Below, piece by piece: positions 1-7,430 of a DNA stretch of 13,222 nt. Source of the DNA: Candidatus Caenarcanales bacterium (GTDB lineage Bacteria > Cyanobacteriota > Vampirovibrionia > LMEP-6097); NCBI GenBank assembly GCA_022447685.1, contig JAKVAO010000071.1, forward strand, positions 1 through 13,222. Reading direction: 5' to 3'. A program made the translations under genes and the position numbers. Below the pieces are notes generated by a model, which did not search any database, had not been told where the DNA came from, and saw only the letters and a list, made by a program, of their open reading frames with translations. The first letter of the stretch is position 1; the number at the start of each line of letters is the position of its first letter.

Positions 1-92
1 AATTCATGGATAACTAGATTTGGCCAGGCTTTCAGCGCCCTCTTTAACTTAGCTTAATATTTAGTGCTTTTGCCCTGGGTATCTCTCAAAGA

Positions 93-1112
93 ATGACACA
101 TAACATGAAATTCTCCAATGAAATCCATGAAGCCTATGATAACTATGCTTACAGATATGCAGTTGGAGTCCCTAAAGAAAAATTAATTGAAATTGCTTCT
201 GTAGCAAAAGGCTTCAAAGACTCTGAAAAGTTACTTGAGATATATGCCCCCATCAATTCAAAAGAAAATCTTAGTAAGTTTACAAATAATTTAAAAGTAT
301 GGGCTGAGCTAGATTTTACAGAAAGAGCTTACGAAATGGACTCTAGAGTTAGCCCATATAAGATAAACACATTCCTAAAAAAACTAGATAATGAAAATAG
401 AGAATATTTTATTAATAACATTACACCTAAAACCCTTAAAGTTCTTAAAGAAAATACTCTAGAATGCCGCCCTCAAATAATTTTCCATCCAAATACAGAT
501 GATAATTGTCGCCCTAATTTCAAAGTCACTCTTCCTGAATTAATAGACTTTCTTAAAGTTGTTGGGGATGAGAGTATTGACAATCAAGTAAAACTCTTGA
601 CACAAAAATACTTAGGTGAAATAGAAACTGCTCAAAATTTAGATATATTTATCGATAAATTTGATGCTTGGGGAAGCCAAAACCTAATTACTAAATATAT
701 TCATTCCAAACTTGAAAAAGAACCAATACCAGATTATACCCATTTTGGTTTTAAGGATGATATGGCTTCTCTAGCTAATTTAAATAATCAAAAAGCTATC
801 AAAGTTTTTTTTCAAAAAGAAGCAAAAAAAATTGAAGACTTAGCTAACTTACTTTCAGTCAAAAAGAATATACCTCACTACTCTAAACAAAATGAAAGAA
901 AATTAAATTTTAGAATAGGAGCAGGAAGTCATGATCCATTTACAAAGCAAGCTAATGAACATTTTGGTGAAATAATCAACGCCTGGATTAAGACTAGTGA
1001 GTCAAAAAGACAAGACATAATAAATAATTATCCCGATAAGTTTAATCAATTCGGTTACAGTGGACCGAATCCACTAAAATATATCTCGGAACAATTAAAT
1101 CTAAAGTTTTAG
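93..1112 (+). CDS. Hypothetical protein, 339 aa, no recognised family
   Basis: I do not recognise this protein. It is a long open frame with ordinary codon use for an AT-rich genome and is rich in Lys, Asn, Glu and Ile. It looks mostly alpha-helical, with no transmembrane segment and no signal peptide after the chosen start. Its three Cys/Trp-poor thirds show no obvious internal repeat. Two cysteines (about residues 123 and 138) bracket a Pro/Asn-rich stretch. The C-terminal third has a Gly-rich motif (RIGAGSHDPF, near residue 274). The ATG at 93 has only a weak purine stretch (AAAGA) in front of it, and ATG 105 is an alternative start. Homopolymer A and T runs near 805-832 do not break the frame. 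It stands alone, 146 bp upstream of the Rrf2 gene. A function cannot be assigned, but length and intact frame make a real gene likely. Confidence 0.65.
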   Translation: MTHNMKFSNEIHEAYDNYAYRYAVGVPKEKLIEIASVAKGFKDSEKLLEIYAPINSKENLSKFTNNLKVWAELDFTERAYEMDSRVSPYKINTFLKKLDNENREYFINNITPKTLKVLKENTLECRPQIIFHPNTDDNCRPNFKVTLPELIDFLKVVGDESIDNQVKLLTQKYLGEIETAQNLDIFIDKFDAWGSQNLITKYIHSKLEKEPIPDYTHFGFKDDMASLANLNNQKAIKVFFQKEAKKIEDLANLLSVKKNIPHYSKQNERKLNFRIGAGSHDPFTKQANEHFGEIINAWIKTSESKRQDIINNYPDKFNQFGYSGPNPLKYISEQLNLKF

Positions 1113-1142
1113 CTAAGCAATATGCCATAAAAACAAGATTTC

Positions 1143-1204
1143 TTGAGAACAATTCTCAAAAACTCTGAGTCAGACTTAATCTTGATAAAATCCTAAACAT
1201 TAGG
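1143..1204 (+). promoter_or_regulatory. Cluster of three short palindromes upstream of the SUF regulator; candidate operator region
   Basis: The sequence shows three perfect inverted repeats in 62 bp: TTGAGAA-CAA-TTCTCAA (1143-1159), TCTGA-G-TCAGA (1164-1174) and CCTAA-ACA-TTAGG (1192-1204). Rrf2-family regulators bind as dimers to imperfect palindromes and commonly control their own operon, so these are reasonable operator candidates. The third has a CC...GG layout loosely like IscR type 2 sites, but its spacing is shorter than that consensus. The first hairpin could instead end the upstream gene's transcript, but no T-run follows it on the + strand. The operator role is inference. Confidence 0.4.
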
Positions 1205-1210
1205 GAATAT
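1182..1210 (+). promoter_or_regulatory. Candidate promoter of the SUF operon
   Basis: A TTGATA hexamer (1182-1187) lies 17 bp before GAATAT (1205-1210), a modest sigma-70 match. GATAAT at 1212-1217 is a better -10 box but is too far from that -35. The CCTAA/TTAGG palindrome falls between the two boxes, where a bound repressor would block RNA polymerase. The -10 choice is uncertain. Confidence 0.3.
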
Positions 1211-1258
1211 TGATAATAGAAAAGATATACTTATTATTTGGAGTCAAGCTAAAACGAT

Positions 1259-1741
1259 ATGAAAATTTCAGCAAATGAAGAATACGGATTAAGAATTATA
1301 CTATGTATCGCTGGCTTTCAGTCAGAAAATCCTTCTGATTTAGTTAGCCTTAATCAAATCGCAGATGCAGAAGGAATCAGTCCAGAGTATACTGCGTCGA
1401 TTATTACCTTACTCAAAAGCTCAAAATTAGTAGAGAGTGTTAGAGGTAAAAATGGTGGTTATAAATTAGGTAGACCTGCTGAAGAGATTACTCTATACCA
1501 AATCATCAATGCTTTAAGCGATAAGCCATTTGCTTCAGGTTTTTGTGACTCTCATACTGGGGTTATGGAAAGATGCATGCACTCTGAGAACTGTTCGATT
1601 AGACCTGTTTGGACTTATATCACGAACTTACTTGACCAATTTTTCAGTAAAATTACTCTTTCAGAACTCACGAAAAAAGAACTAGATGTAAAAGATTTAG
1701 TTACTGAAAATATGATCGAAGTAGTGGAAACGATTAAATAA
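1259..1741 (+). CDS. Rrf2-family transcriptional regulator with three-cysteine cluster motif (IscR-like)
   Basis: This is a 160-aa Rrf2-family DNA-binding regulator, the usual length for IscR/NsrR/CymR proteins. The start (MKISANEEYGLRIIL) matches the family's N-terminal helix, which fixes ATG 1259 even though the only SD-like GGAG (1240-1243) is rather distant. The winged-helix region spans about residues 28-75, with the typical wing VRGKNGGYKLGRP. Three cysteines, C96, C106 and C112 (C-X9-C-X5-C), sit where IscR-type proteins bind an Fe-S cluster. Classic IscR has C-X5-C-X5-C, so the first spacing is longer here. The gene is 10 bp upstream of sufB, so it probably senses Fe-S or iron status and autoregulates the operon. 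The palindromes upstream support that. Which cluster it binds, and whether it represses or activates, cannot be read from sequence. Confidence 0.93.
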   Translation: MKISANEEYGLRIILCIAGFQSENPSDLVSLNQIADAEGISPEYTASIITLLKSSKLVESVRGKNGGYKLGRPAEEITLYQIINALSDKPFASGFCDSHTGVMERCMHSENCSIRPVWTYITNLLDQFFSKITLSELTKKELDVKDLVTENMIEVVETIK

Positions 1742-1751
1742 AAGGGCGAAA

Positions 1752-3221
1752 ATGCAAAACTTACCTCAAACCGAAGAAAAAACTAGCACTGACATGTTCG
1801 CCAGTTTAAGTTCACAAGAATATAAATATGGTTTTAGTACTGATATAGAGACTGATAGTTTCCCGAAAGGGCTCTCTGAAGAAGTAATCAGAAAAATCTC
1901 AGCGATTAAAGAAGAGCCTGAGTTCATGCTTGAGTTCAGATTAAAGTCTTATGAAGCTTTCAAAAATATGGTTGACCCTGATTGGGCTAAATTAAATATC
2001 CCAGCTATCGACTACCAGGATATTATTTACTATTCTGCTCCTAAAGCTAAACCTACCAAAGAAAGCTTAGATGAAGTAGATCCAGAAATTTTAAAAACCT
2101 ATGAGAAATTAGGTATACCCATTGAAGAGCAGAAGCGTTTGGAAGGTATAGCTGTAGACGCAATCTTTGATAGTGTTTCAGTTGCTAATACTCACAAAAA
2201 AGCTTTAGCAGAAATTGGAATTATTTTCTGTTCTATTTCAGAAGCGATTAAAGAGCATCCAGAGCTAGTTAAGAAATACATAGGCTCTGTAGTTCCTCAC
2301 ACTGATAACTTTTTCTCTGCTTTAAATGGCGCTGTGTTTAGTGATGGTACTTTTGTGTACATCCCACCTAACACTAAGTGTCCACTAGAGCTATCTACTA
2401 ACTTTAGAATCAATACTAAAGGTTCTGGTCAATTCGAGAGAACACTTATAGTTTGTGATGATGAAAGTTATGTTTCTTACCTAGAAGGCTGCACAGCTCC
2501 AGCTTTTGACGAAAATCAATTACACGCTGCTGTGGTTGAATTAGTAGCTAAAGAAAAATCTGAGATCAAATACTCTACAGTTCAGAACTGGTACGCAGGT
2601 GATGAAAATGGTGTCGGTGGTATCTACAACTTTGTTACTAAAAGAGCTAAGTGCGAAGGAAGAGATTCGAAGGTTTCTTGGACTCAAGTAGAAACAGGCT
2701 CTGCAATTACGTGGAAATATCCCAGCTGTATTCTTCAAGGTGATAATAGTATCGGAGAGTTTTATTCTGTAGCTTTAACTAATAATATGCAGCAAGCAGA
2801 TACTGGAACTAAGATGATACACATCGGTAAGAATACTAAGTCAACTATCATCAGTAAAGGTATTTCAGCAGGTAAATCTTCTAATAGCTATAGAGGTTTA
2901 GTAAAAGTCACCCCTAATGCTAAAGGAGCTAGAAACTATACTCAGTGTGATTCGATGTTGATCGGCTCGACTAATGCTGCAAACACTTTCCCATACATAG
3001 AAGTAGATGGTAAGTCAGCGAAAGTAGAGCATGAAGCTTCAACTTCAAAAATATCTGAGGAACAACTTTTCTATCTTCAGCAAAGAGGAATTAATGTAGA
3101 AGATGCTATTGGACTTATTATAAGCGGCTTCTGCAAAGATGTTTTCAAAGAACTTCCAGGTGAGTTTGCAGCAGAAGCGAACCAACTAATGTCTCTTCAG
3201 TTAGAGAACAGTGTCGGGTAA
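1752..3221 (+). CDS. sufB: SufB, Fe-S cluster assembly scaffold subunit
   Basis: SufB is the scaffold subunit of the cytosolic SufBC2D complex, on which Fe-S clusters are built from sulfide supplied by SufS. The length (489 aa) is normal. The C-terminal beta-helix core carries the conserved ARNYTQCDSMLIG motif. Its C399 corresponds to the essential C405 of E. coli SufB, and H427-E428 in KVEHEAS correspond to H433-E434. C247 in YLEGCTAP matches the other conserved core cysteine. The C-terminal SKISEEQLFYLQQRG helix that docks SufC is present. AAGGG lies shortly before ATG 1752. The gene follows the regulator by 10 bp and precedes sufC by 11 bp. No truncation or missing key residue was seen. 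Confidence 0.98.
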   Translation: MQNLPQTEEKTSTDMFASLSSQEYKYGFSTDIETDSFPKGLSEEVIRKISAIKEEPEFMLEFRLKSYEAFKNMVDPDWAKLNIPAIDYQDIIYYSAPKAKPTKESLDEVDPEILKTYEKLGIPIEEQKRLEGIAVDAIFDSVSVANTHKKALAEIGIIFCSISEAIKEHPELVKKYIGSVVPHTDNFFSALNGAVFSDGTFVYIPPNTKCPLELSTNFRINTKGSGQFERTLIVCDDESYVSYLEGCTAPAFDENQLHAAVVELVAKEKSEIKYSTVQNWYAGDENGVGGIYNFVTKRAKCEGRDSKVSWTQVETGSAITWKYPSCILQGDNSIGEFYSVALTNNMQQADTGTKMIHIGKNTKSTIISKGISAGKSSNSYRGLVKVTPNAKGARNYTQCDSMLIGSTNAANTFPYIEVDGKSAKVEHEASTSKISEEQLFYLQQRGINVEDAIGLIISGFCKDVFKELPGEFAAEANQLMSLQLENSVG

Positions 3222-3232
3222 AAGGATTTAAT

Positions 3233-3988
3233 ATGAGTGAACAAATAATTGACATAAAAGAATTAAAAGCAGATATCGTTGATGGCGATCAGATCCTTAA
3301 AGGTCTAAACCTTAAAATCAATGCTGGTGAAATTCACGCAATCATGGGACCTAATGGTTCTGGTAAAAGTACTTTATCTAAAATACTTTCAGGACACCCA
3401 GCTTATGAAATCACAGATGGCGCAATTGACTTCCAAGGAAAAGACTTAGTCGAAATGGAAGCTGACGAAAGAGCTAACTCTGGTTTATTTATGGCTTTTC
3501 AATATCCACTTGAAATCGCAGGTGTAAACAATCTTGAGTTTTTAAGAATGGCTTATAACTCTAAACAAAAATACTTAGGCTTAGAAGAAGCTGATCCACT
3601 TGATTTTGATGATTTAATCGAAGAAAAACTATCACTATTAAATATGAAGAGCGACTTTTTAGATAGAAATTTAAACGAAGGTTTCTCTGGTGGTGAAAAG
3701 AAGAAGAATGAAATTCTTCAAATGTTAGTTTTAAATCCTAAGCTAGTAGTTCTTGATGAGATTGACTCTGGGCTTGATGTTGATGCACTTAGAGCAGTAG
3801 CTGCTGGAATCAACGCTTATAAATCTGAGGGTAATGCTGTACTCATGATTACTCACTACCAAAGACTTTTAGACTACGTTAAGCCTGACTTTGTTCATAT
3901 TTTAAGTGGCGGAAAAATTGTAAAATCAGGTGATTCGTCTCTTGCACTAGAGGTAGAGAAAGAAGGTTACGACTTACTTGCAGCATAA
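3233..3988 (+). CDS. sufC: SufC, ABC-type ATPase of the SUF complex
   Basis: SufC is the soluble ABC ATPase that dimerises and drives conformational change in SufB-SufD during Fe-S assembly. It is 251 aa, the family's usual size. All nucleotide-binding motifs are present in order: Walker A GPNGSGKST (39-47, K45), Q-loop Gln90, the SUF-type signature FSGGEKKKNE (151-160), Walker B LVVLDEIDSGLD (from 171, catalytic E176) and switch His208 in ITHYQ. There is no membrane segment, as expected for this non-transport ABC protein. An AAGGA Shine-Dalgarno lies before ATG 3233, and gaps to sufB and sufD are 11 and 10 bp. Confidence 0.98.
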   Translation: MSEQIIDIKELKADIVDGDQILKGLNLKINAGEIHAIMGPNGSGKSTLSKILSGHPAYEITDGAIDFQGKDLVEMEADERANSGLFMAFQYPLEIAGVNNLEFLRMAYNSKQKYLGLEEADPLDFDDLIEEKLSLLNMKSDFLDRNLNEGFSGGEKKKNEILQMLVLNPKLVVLDEIDSGLDVDALRAVAAGINAYKSEGNAVLMITHYQRLLDYVKPDFVHILSGGKIVKSGDSSLALEVEKEGYDLLAA

Positions 3989-3998
3989 GGAATAGAGA

Positions 3999-5363
3999 AT
4001 GCAGTTAGAAGAAAAAAAGAAAAAAGAAATAGAATTTTTAGAAAAAGTTTTCAGAGCAGGCTCTAGTACTCTTTCAAATATTAGTCCTATCGCTGATAAA
4101 CAGAAAAAAGCGGTTGAGCGTATTTCTGAATTAGGTTTCCCTAATAGAAAGATAGAGGATTGGAAATATTATGATTTTAGTCCAATACTTGATAACTTTC
4201 TAAGTTTTGATACTTGTAAAATTACTCAAATCGAGAAAGAAAGCTTGAAAGATTTTCTTTTCCCTGAGTGTGAGAAGAACTTATTAGTAACAGTTAATGG
4301 TCACTTCTCAGAGAAGCTTTCAAATTTTTCTTTTAGTAAAGAAGATATTTCTATACTTAACTTTAATGATCCAGAGCAGTTAAAGAGCTACCAAGGTCTT
4401 GATGATTTAGTTGAAAAATATTTTGCTGAGGGTATTGAAAACGAATCCAACTTCTTCAAAGCTTGCAACACAGCTCTATTGTCAAATGCATTCTTACTTA
4501 AGGTTAAAGAAGGTGTTCAACTAAAAGAAACACTACAAATTTTACACATTTCTAATGAGCACTGTTTTAACCAAACAAGATCATTGATTCACTTAGGTGC
4601 GAACTCTAAGATAAATATAATTGTTACCTATGTAGGTTTAGCTGAGATTCCTTTTGTGAACAACGCTGTTATTGAAACAGTTTTAGAAGAAGGTTCAGAG
4701 CTTGTCTTAGATAAAATTCAGGATGATACTCAGAAAGGTATTTTACTTTATGACCTTAAAGCTAAGCTTTTAAAGAACTCACGCTTTGAGTACAGCTCTT
4801 TAAACCTGAAAGCAAACTCTTCTAGGGACAAGATCTCTGTAGACATAGATGAAGAAGGCGCACATGCTGACATCAATGGTTTATATATCTTAAACGGTGA
4901 AAGAAAAGCACACAATGTTATCACTGTTAACCACAATGTCGGCAACTCTACAAGTTCACAACTTTTCAAAGGAATCCTTTCAGATAAAGCAAGAGCTGAA
5001 TTCAATGGTGCTATAAATGTTGCTCGAGATGCTAACGGTACTGATGCGGAGCAGATGAATCGTCATTTGGTTTTATCTGATGAAGCTCATGTCGATAGTA
5101 GACCTCAGTTAAACATACTTGCAGATGACGTTAAATGTGCTCATGGTTCTACCATTGGTGATTTGGAAGAAGATGAAATTTTCTATTTACTAAGTAGAGG
5201 AATCAAAAAAGACGATGCTTTAGCTATGCTAACTTTAAGCTTCTGCGATGAAGTAATTCAGAAAGTTAAAATTGAAAGTGCGCGTCAACACATCAAGAAC
5301 ATGGCTTTAGAAAATTTAGATACACAGATGCATAAGGCAAATATTGTTCATAACTTAAGGTAA
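3999..5363 (+). CDS. sufD: SufD, Fe-S cluster assembly scaffold subunit
   Basis: SufD is the SufB paralogue that pairs with SufB in the SufBC2D complex and is needed for iron entry and cluster formation. At 454 aa it is within the family range. The N-terminal region carries the GFPNRKIEDWKYYDF motif (47-60) typical of SufD. The beta-helix core ends in a VDSRPQLNI...CAHGSTIG segment whose H382 corresponds to the essential H360 of E. coli SufD, followed by the SufC-docking DEIFYLLSRGI helix. SufB's catalytic cysteine motif is absent, which separates it from SufB. An AAGGAA Shine-Dalgarno precedes ATG 3999. The start has a highly charged Glu/Lys run (residues 4-11). Confidence 0.97.
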   Translation: MQLEEKKKKEIEFLEKVFRAGSSTLSNISPIADKQKKAVERISELGFPNRKIEDWKYYDFSPILDNFLSFDTCKITQIEKESLKDFLFPECEKNLLVTVNGHFSEKLSNFSFSKEDISILNFNDPEQLKSYQGLDDLVEKYFAEGIENESNFFKACNTALLSNAFLLKVKEGVQLKETLQILHISNEHCFNQTRSLIHLGANSKINIIVTYVGLAEIPFVNNAVIETVLEEGSELVLDKIQDDTQKGILLYDLKAKLLKNSRFEYSSLNLKANSSRDKISVDIDEEGAHADINGLYILNGERKAHNVITVNHNVGNSTSSQLFKGILSDKARAEFNGAINVARDANGTDAEQMNRHLVLSDEAHVDSRPQLNILADDVKCAHGSTIGDLEEDEIFYLLSRGIKKDDALAMLTLSFCDEVIQKVKIESARQHIKNMALENLDTQMHKANIVHNLR

Positions 5364-5369
5364 AAACTC

Positions 5370-6647
5370 ATGCAAGAAACACAAGTGAAAGAAAATTCAG
5401 AGAATCTTGAAATCAAAATCCCAGAGGGATTGGATCTTGTGCAAATCCGTAAGGACTTCCCCATTCTAGATTCAGAGATAGATGGAAAGAAATTAATTTA
5501 TTTAGATAATGGTGCTACTACTCATAAACCAATTCAAACCTTAGAAAGAATGAAAGAATTCATGCTTAAAGAGAATGGTACTGTAAGACGTGGTCTCTAT
5601 TCACTGAGTGCAAACTCAACTAAACTTTTTGATGAAGCAAGACATACCGTTAAAGAGTTCATCAATGCAGGTAGTGATAATGAAATAATTTTTACTAGAG
5701 GAACTACAGAGTCTATTAACTTAGTTGCTCAGAGTTTTTCAGAAGCCTTCATTAATGAAGGTGATGCTATTTTAATTTCAGCAATCGAACATCATGCGAA
5801 CATAGTTCCATGGCAAATCCAAGCTGAGAAAATAAAAGCTAAGCTTTTAGTGATTCCAGTATTAGATAGTGGTGAACTTGATTTAGAAGAATTTCATAAA
5901 TTAATTAAAACACCTAATTTGAAAATCTTAGCTGTTAATCATGTCGCAAATTCACTCGGCACAGTAAATCCAGTGAAAGAAATGATCCAAGCTGCACATG
6001 CTGAAGGAGTGAAAGTTCTACTAGATGGCGCTCAATCAGCACCACACATGAAAGTAGATATCCAAGATTTAGATGCTGACTTTTTTACATTCTCTGGGCA
6101 CAAGGTTTTTGGACCGACTGGTATTGGTGTTCTGTATGGAAAAGCTGAACTTTTGAAAGCTATGCCTCCATATCAATCTGGTGGGGAGATGATTGAAAAA
6201 GTAACTTTTGAGAAAACGACTTACGCTGAAGCTCCTCATAAATTTGAGCCAGGAACCCCAGCTATAGCTGAAGCCATAGGTTTAGCTGAATCTATTAGAT
6301 ATATTGAAAAAATCGGTTTGGATAAGATTGAAACTTATGAACAAGAGCTTTTGAAATACGCTACAGCGAAAATTTCAGAGATACCAAATATCAAAATCAT
6401 TGGTGAAGCTAAAAATAAAGCTTCTTTAGTTTCATTTACTTCAGATATCGCAGAAGCTTTCGATATCGGGACACTAATTAATGAATACGGTGTAGCAATT
6501 AGAGTAGGGCACCACTGTGCGCAGCCGGTCATGCAGAGATTTAATGTAAGCTCAACAGCAAGAGCGTCTTTTGCTTTCTATAATACTAAAGAAGATATAG
6601 ATGCTTTTATTGAAGCACTGAAAAAGGTTTTAGAAATGCTTGGCTAA
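5370..6647 (+). CDS. sufS: SufS, PLP-dependent cysteine desulfurase
   Basis: SufS converts cysteine to alanine and carries the released sulfur as a persulfide for SufB. The protein is 425 aa, with a 20-residue acidic N-terminal extension before the usual LVQIRKDFPIL start. PLP lysine K245 lies in FSGHKVFGPTG. The active-site cysteine C383 lies in RVGHHCAQP, the group II desulfurase signature. H141 in AIEHHANIVPW and D219 with Q222 in LLDGAQSA line the cofactor site. The gene follows sufD by 6 bp, with an AAGG Shine-Dalgarno inside the end of sufD. Group II enzymes normally need a SufE or SufU partner to move sulfur, and none is encoded in this window. Confidence 0.97.
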   Translation: MQETQVKENSENLEIKIPEGLDLVQIRKDFPILDSEIDGKKLIYLDNGATTHKPIQTLERMKEFMLKENGTVRRGLYSLSANSTKLFDEARHTVKEFINAGSDNEIIFTRGTTESINLVAQSFSEAFINEGDAILISAIEHHANIVPWQIQAEKIKAKLLVIPVLDSGELDLEEFHKLIKTPNLKILAVNHVANSLGTVNPVKEMIQAAHAEGVKVLLDGAQSAPHMKVDIQDLDADFFTFSGHKVFGPTGIGVLYGKAELLKAMPPYQSGGEMIEKVTFEKTTYAEAPHKFEPGTPAIAEAIGLAESIRYIEKIGLDKIETYEQELLKYATAKISEIPNIKIIGEAKNKASLVSFTSDIAEAFDIGTLINEYGVAIRVGHHCAQPVMQRFNVSSTARASFAFYNTKEDIDAFIEALKKVLEMLG

Positions 6648-6660
6648 AAGGAAATTTATT

Positions 6661-6903
6661 ATGAACATGTACCAAATTAGAGAAGAAGATATCGAAAAAT
6701 TACTTAGAGACAAACTCGATATCGAAGAATTAAGAATCACTGACCTTAAAGGTGGTAACCACTGGGAAGTAGTGATCAAGTCACCAAATTTCAATGATTT
6801 AAATAGAATCAAGCAACATAAGCTTATATATGAAATTTTAAAAGAGCCTCTAGCAGATGAGTCTATTCATGCGCTAGCAATTAAGTCTAGTGGAACCAAT
6901 TAG
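6661..6903 (+). CDS. BolA/IbaG-family protein
   Basis: This 80-aa protein has the BolA fold pattern: an N-terminal helix (IEKLLRDKLDIEEL), a beta strand ending in NHWEVVI, an FNDLNRIKQHKLIYEIL helix holding the family's invariant His, and the IHALAIKS C-terminal strand. The HALAIK ending resembles the IbaG/BolA2 branch. BolA proteins pair with CGFS monothiol glutaredoxins and co-ligate a [2Fe-2S] cluster, acting in Fe-S trafficking or iron signalling. Such a glutaredoxin is the next gene. I chose ATG 6661 because AAAGGAAA sits 9 bp upstream. A TTG at 6640 would extend the protein by 7 residues into sufS but lacks a ribosome site. It is 13 bp after sufS and therefore belongs to the suf operon. 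Confidence 0.9.
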   Translation: MNMYQIREEDIEKLLRDKLDIEELRITDLKGGNHWEVVIKSPNFNDLNRIKQHKLIYEILKEPLADESIHALAIKSSGTN

Positions 6904-6939
6904 AGTATCCCCTGAGCTTCAACTGCTGCGTCGTCGCTC

Positions 6940-6991
6940 TTCGTTCAAAATGCTCATTTAGTTTTACTAAACTGCGCTATTTCACAAAGAA
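6940..6991 (+). repeat. Imperfect long hairpin between the bolA-like gene and the glutaredoxin gene
   Basis: Within the 159-bp gap (6904-7062), the arms AAAT-GC-CA-TTTAG (6948-6961) and CTAAA-TG-GC-ATTT (6967-6982) pair around a TTTTA loop, about 13 bp with small bulges. Outer TTC/GAA contacts lie at 6940-6942 and 6989-6991. No T-run follows, so it is not a textbook terminator. It could be an attenuating or mRNA-stability structure, or a dispersed intergenic repeat. The flanking CTGCTGCGTCGTCGCTC stretch is more GC-rich than its surroundings. Confidence 0.4.
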
Positions 6992-7062
6992 CACTTCTTG
7001 CATTACAAACACAGTGAACATTCTAACGAAAATAAATAGTTTTATAAAAAGGAGAAATTATC

Positions 7063-7404
7063 ATGCAAATCGGAAATCAAGTAGAAGGTCAATTACCAGA
7101 AGAATTAAAAAAGAAAATCGATGAAATCGTTTCTAAAGATAAAGTAGTACTTTTCATGAAAGGTGATAGATTTATGCCTCAGTGTGGTTTTTCAGATGCA
7201 GTTGTTAAGGCATTGAATTTCCATTCTGCTGAATACGTTACTTATGATGTACTTACTAACCCAGATTTAAGGATGGGAATGAAAATTTATTCTGAATGGG
7301 CGACTTTCCCACAGCTTTATGTAAACAAAGACTTTGTTGGTGGCTGTGACATTATTATGGAAATGCATGAGCAAGGTGAGCTTGCTAAGGCTTTAACAAA
7401 GTAA
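7063..7404 (+). CDS. grxD: CGFS-type monothiol glutaredoxin (Grx4/GrxD family)
   Basis: This 113-aa single-domain monothiol glutaredoxin binds a glutathione-ligated [2Fe-2S] cluster and donates it or shares it with BolA proteins. The CGFS active site is at residues 41-44. The glutathione-binding lysine is K33 in FMKG, and the WATFPQLYV (79-87) and GGCD (93-96) motifs that hold glutathione are intact. AAAAAGGAG (7046-7054) is a strong ribosome site before ATG 7063. It lies 159 bp after the bolA-like gene, so it may be read through from the suf operon or have its own start. Position and family point to Fe-S trafficking rather than general disulfide reduction. The family call is firm; the gene symbol follows the E. 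coli name. Confidence 0.95.
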   Translation: MQIGNQVEGQLPEELKKKIDEIVSKDKVVLFMKGDRFMPQCGFSDAVVKALNFHSAEYVTYDVLTNPDLRMGMKIYSEWATFPQLYVNKDFVGGCDIIMEMHEQGELAKALTK

Positions 7405-7430
7405 GCTTTAGTTTGAAAAATTAAAAAAAA

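Noticed and set aside
48..92. In-frame hydrophobic, signal-peptide-like extension upstream of the gene at 93
   Set aside because: The frame is open back to a TAA at 45-47 and reads as a hydrophobic stretch, but it contains no ATG, GTG or TTG to start it. It would need a sequence error to be real.
1143..1159. Rho-independent terminator for the gene at 93
   Set aside because: The 7-bp hairpin is AT-rich and is followed by A bases, not T bases, on the + strand. An operator role is as likely.
7385..7411. Hairpin CTAAGGCTT / AAGCTTTAG at the end of the glutaredoxin gene as a terminator
   Set aside because: The stem includes a wobble pair, overlaps coding sequence, and is followed by only three T bases. 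It is too weak to annotate.
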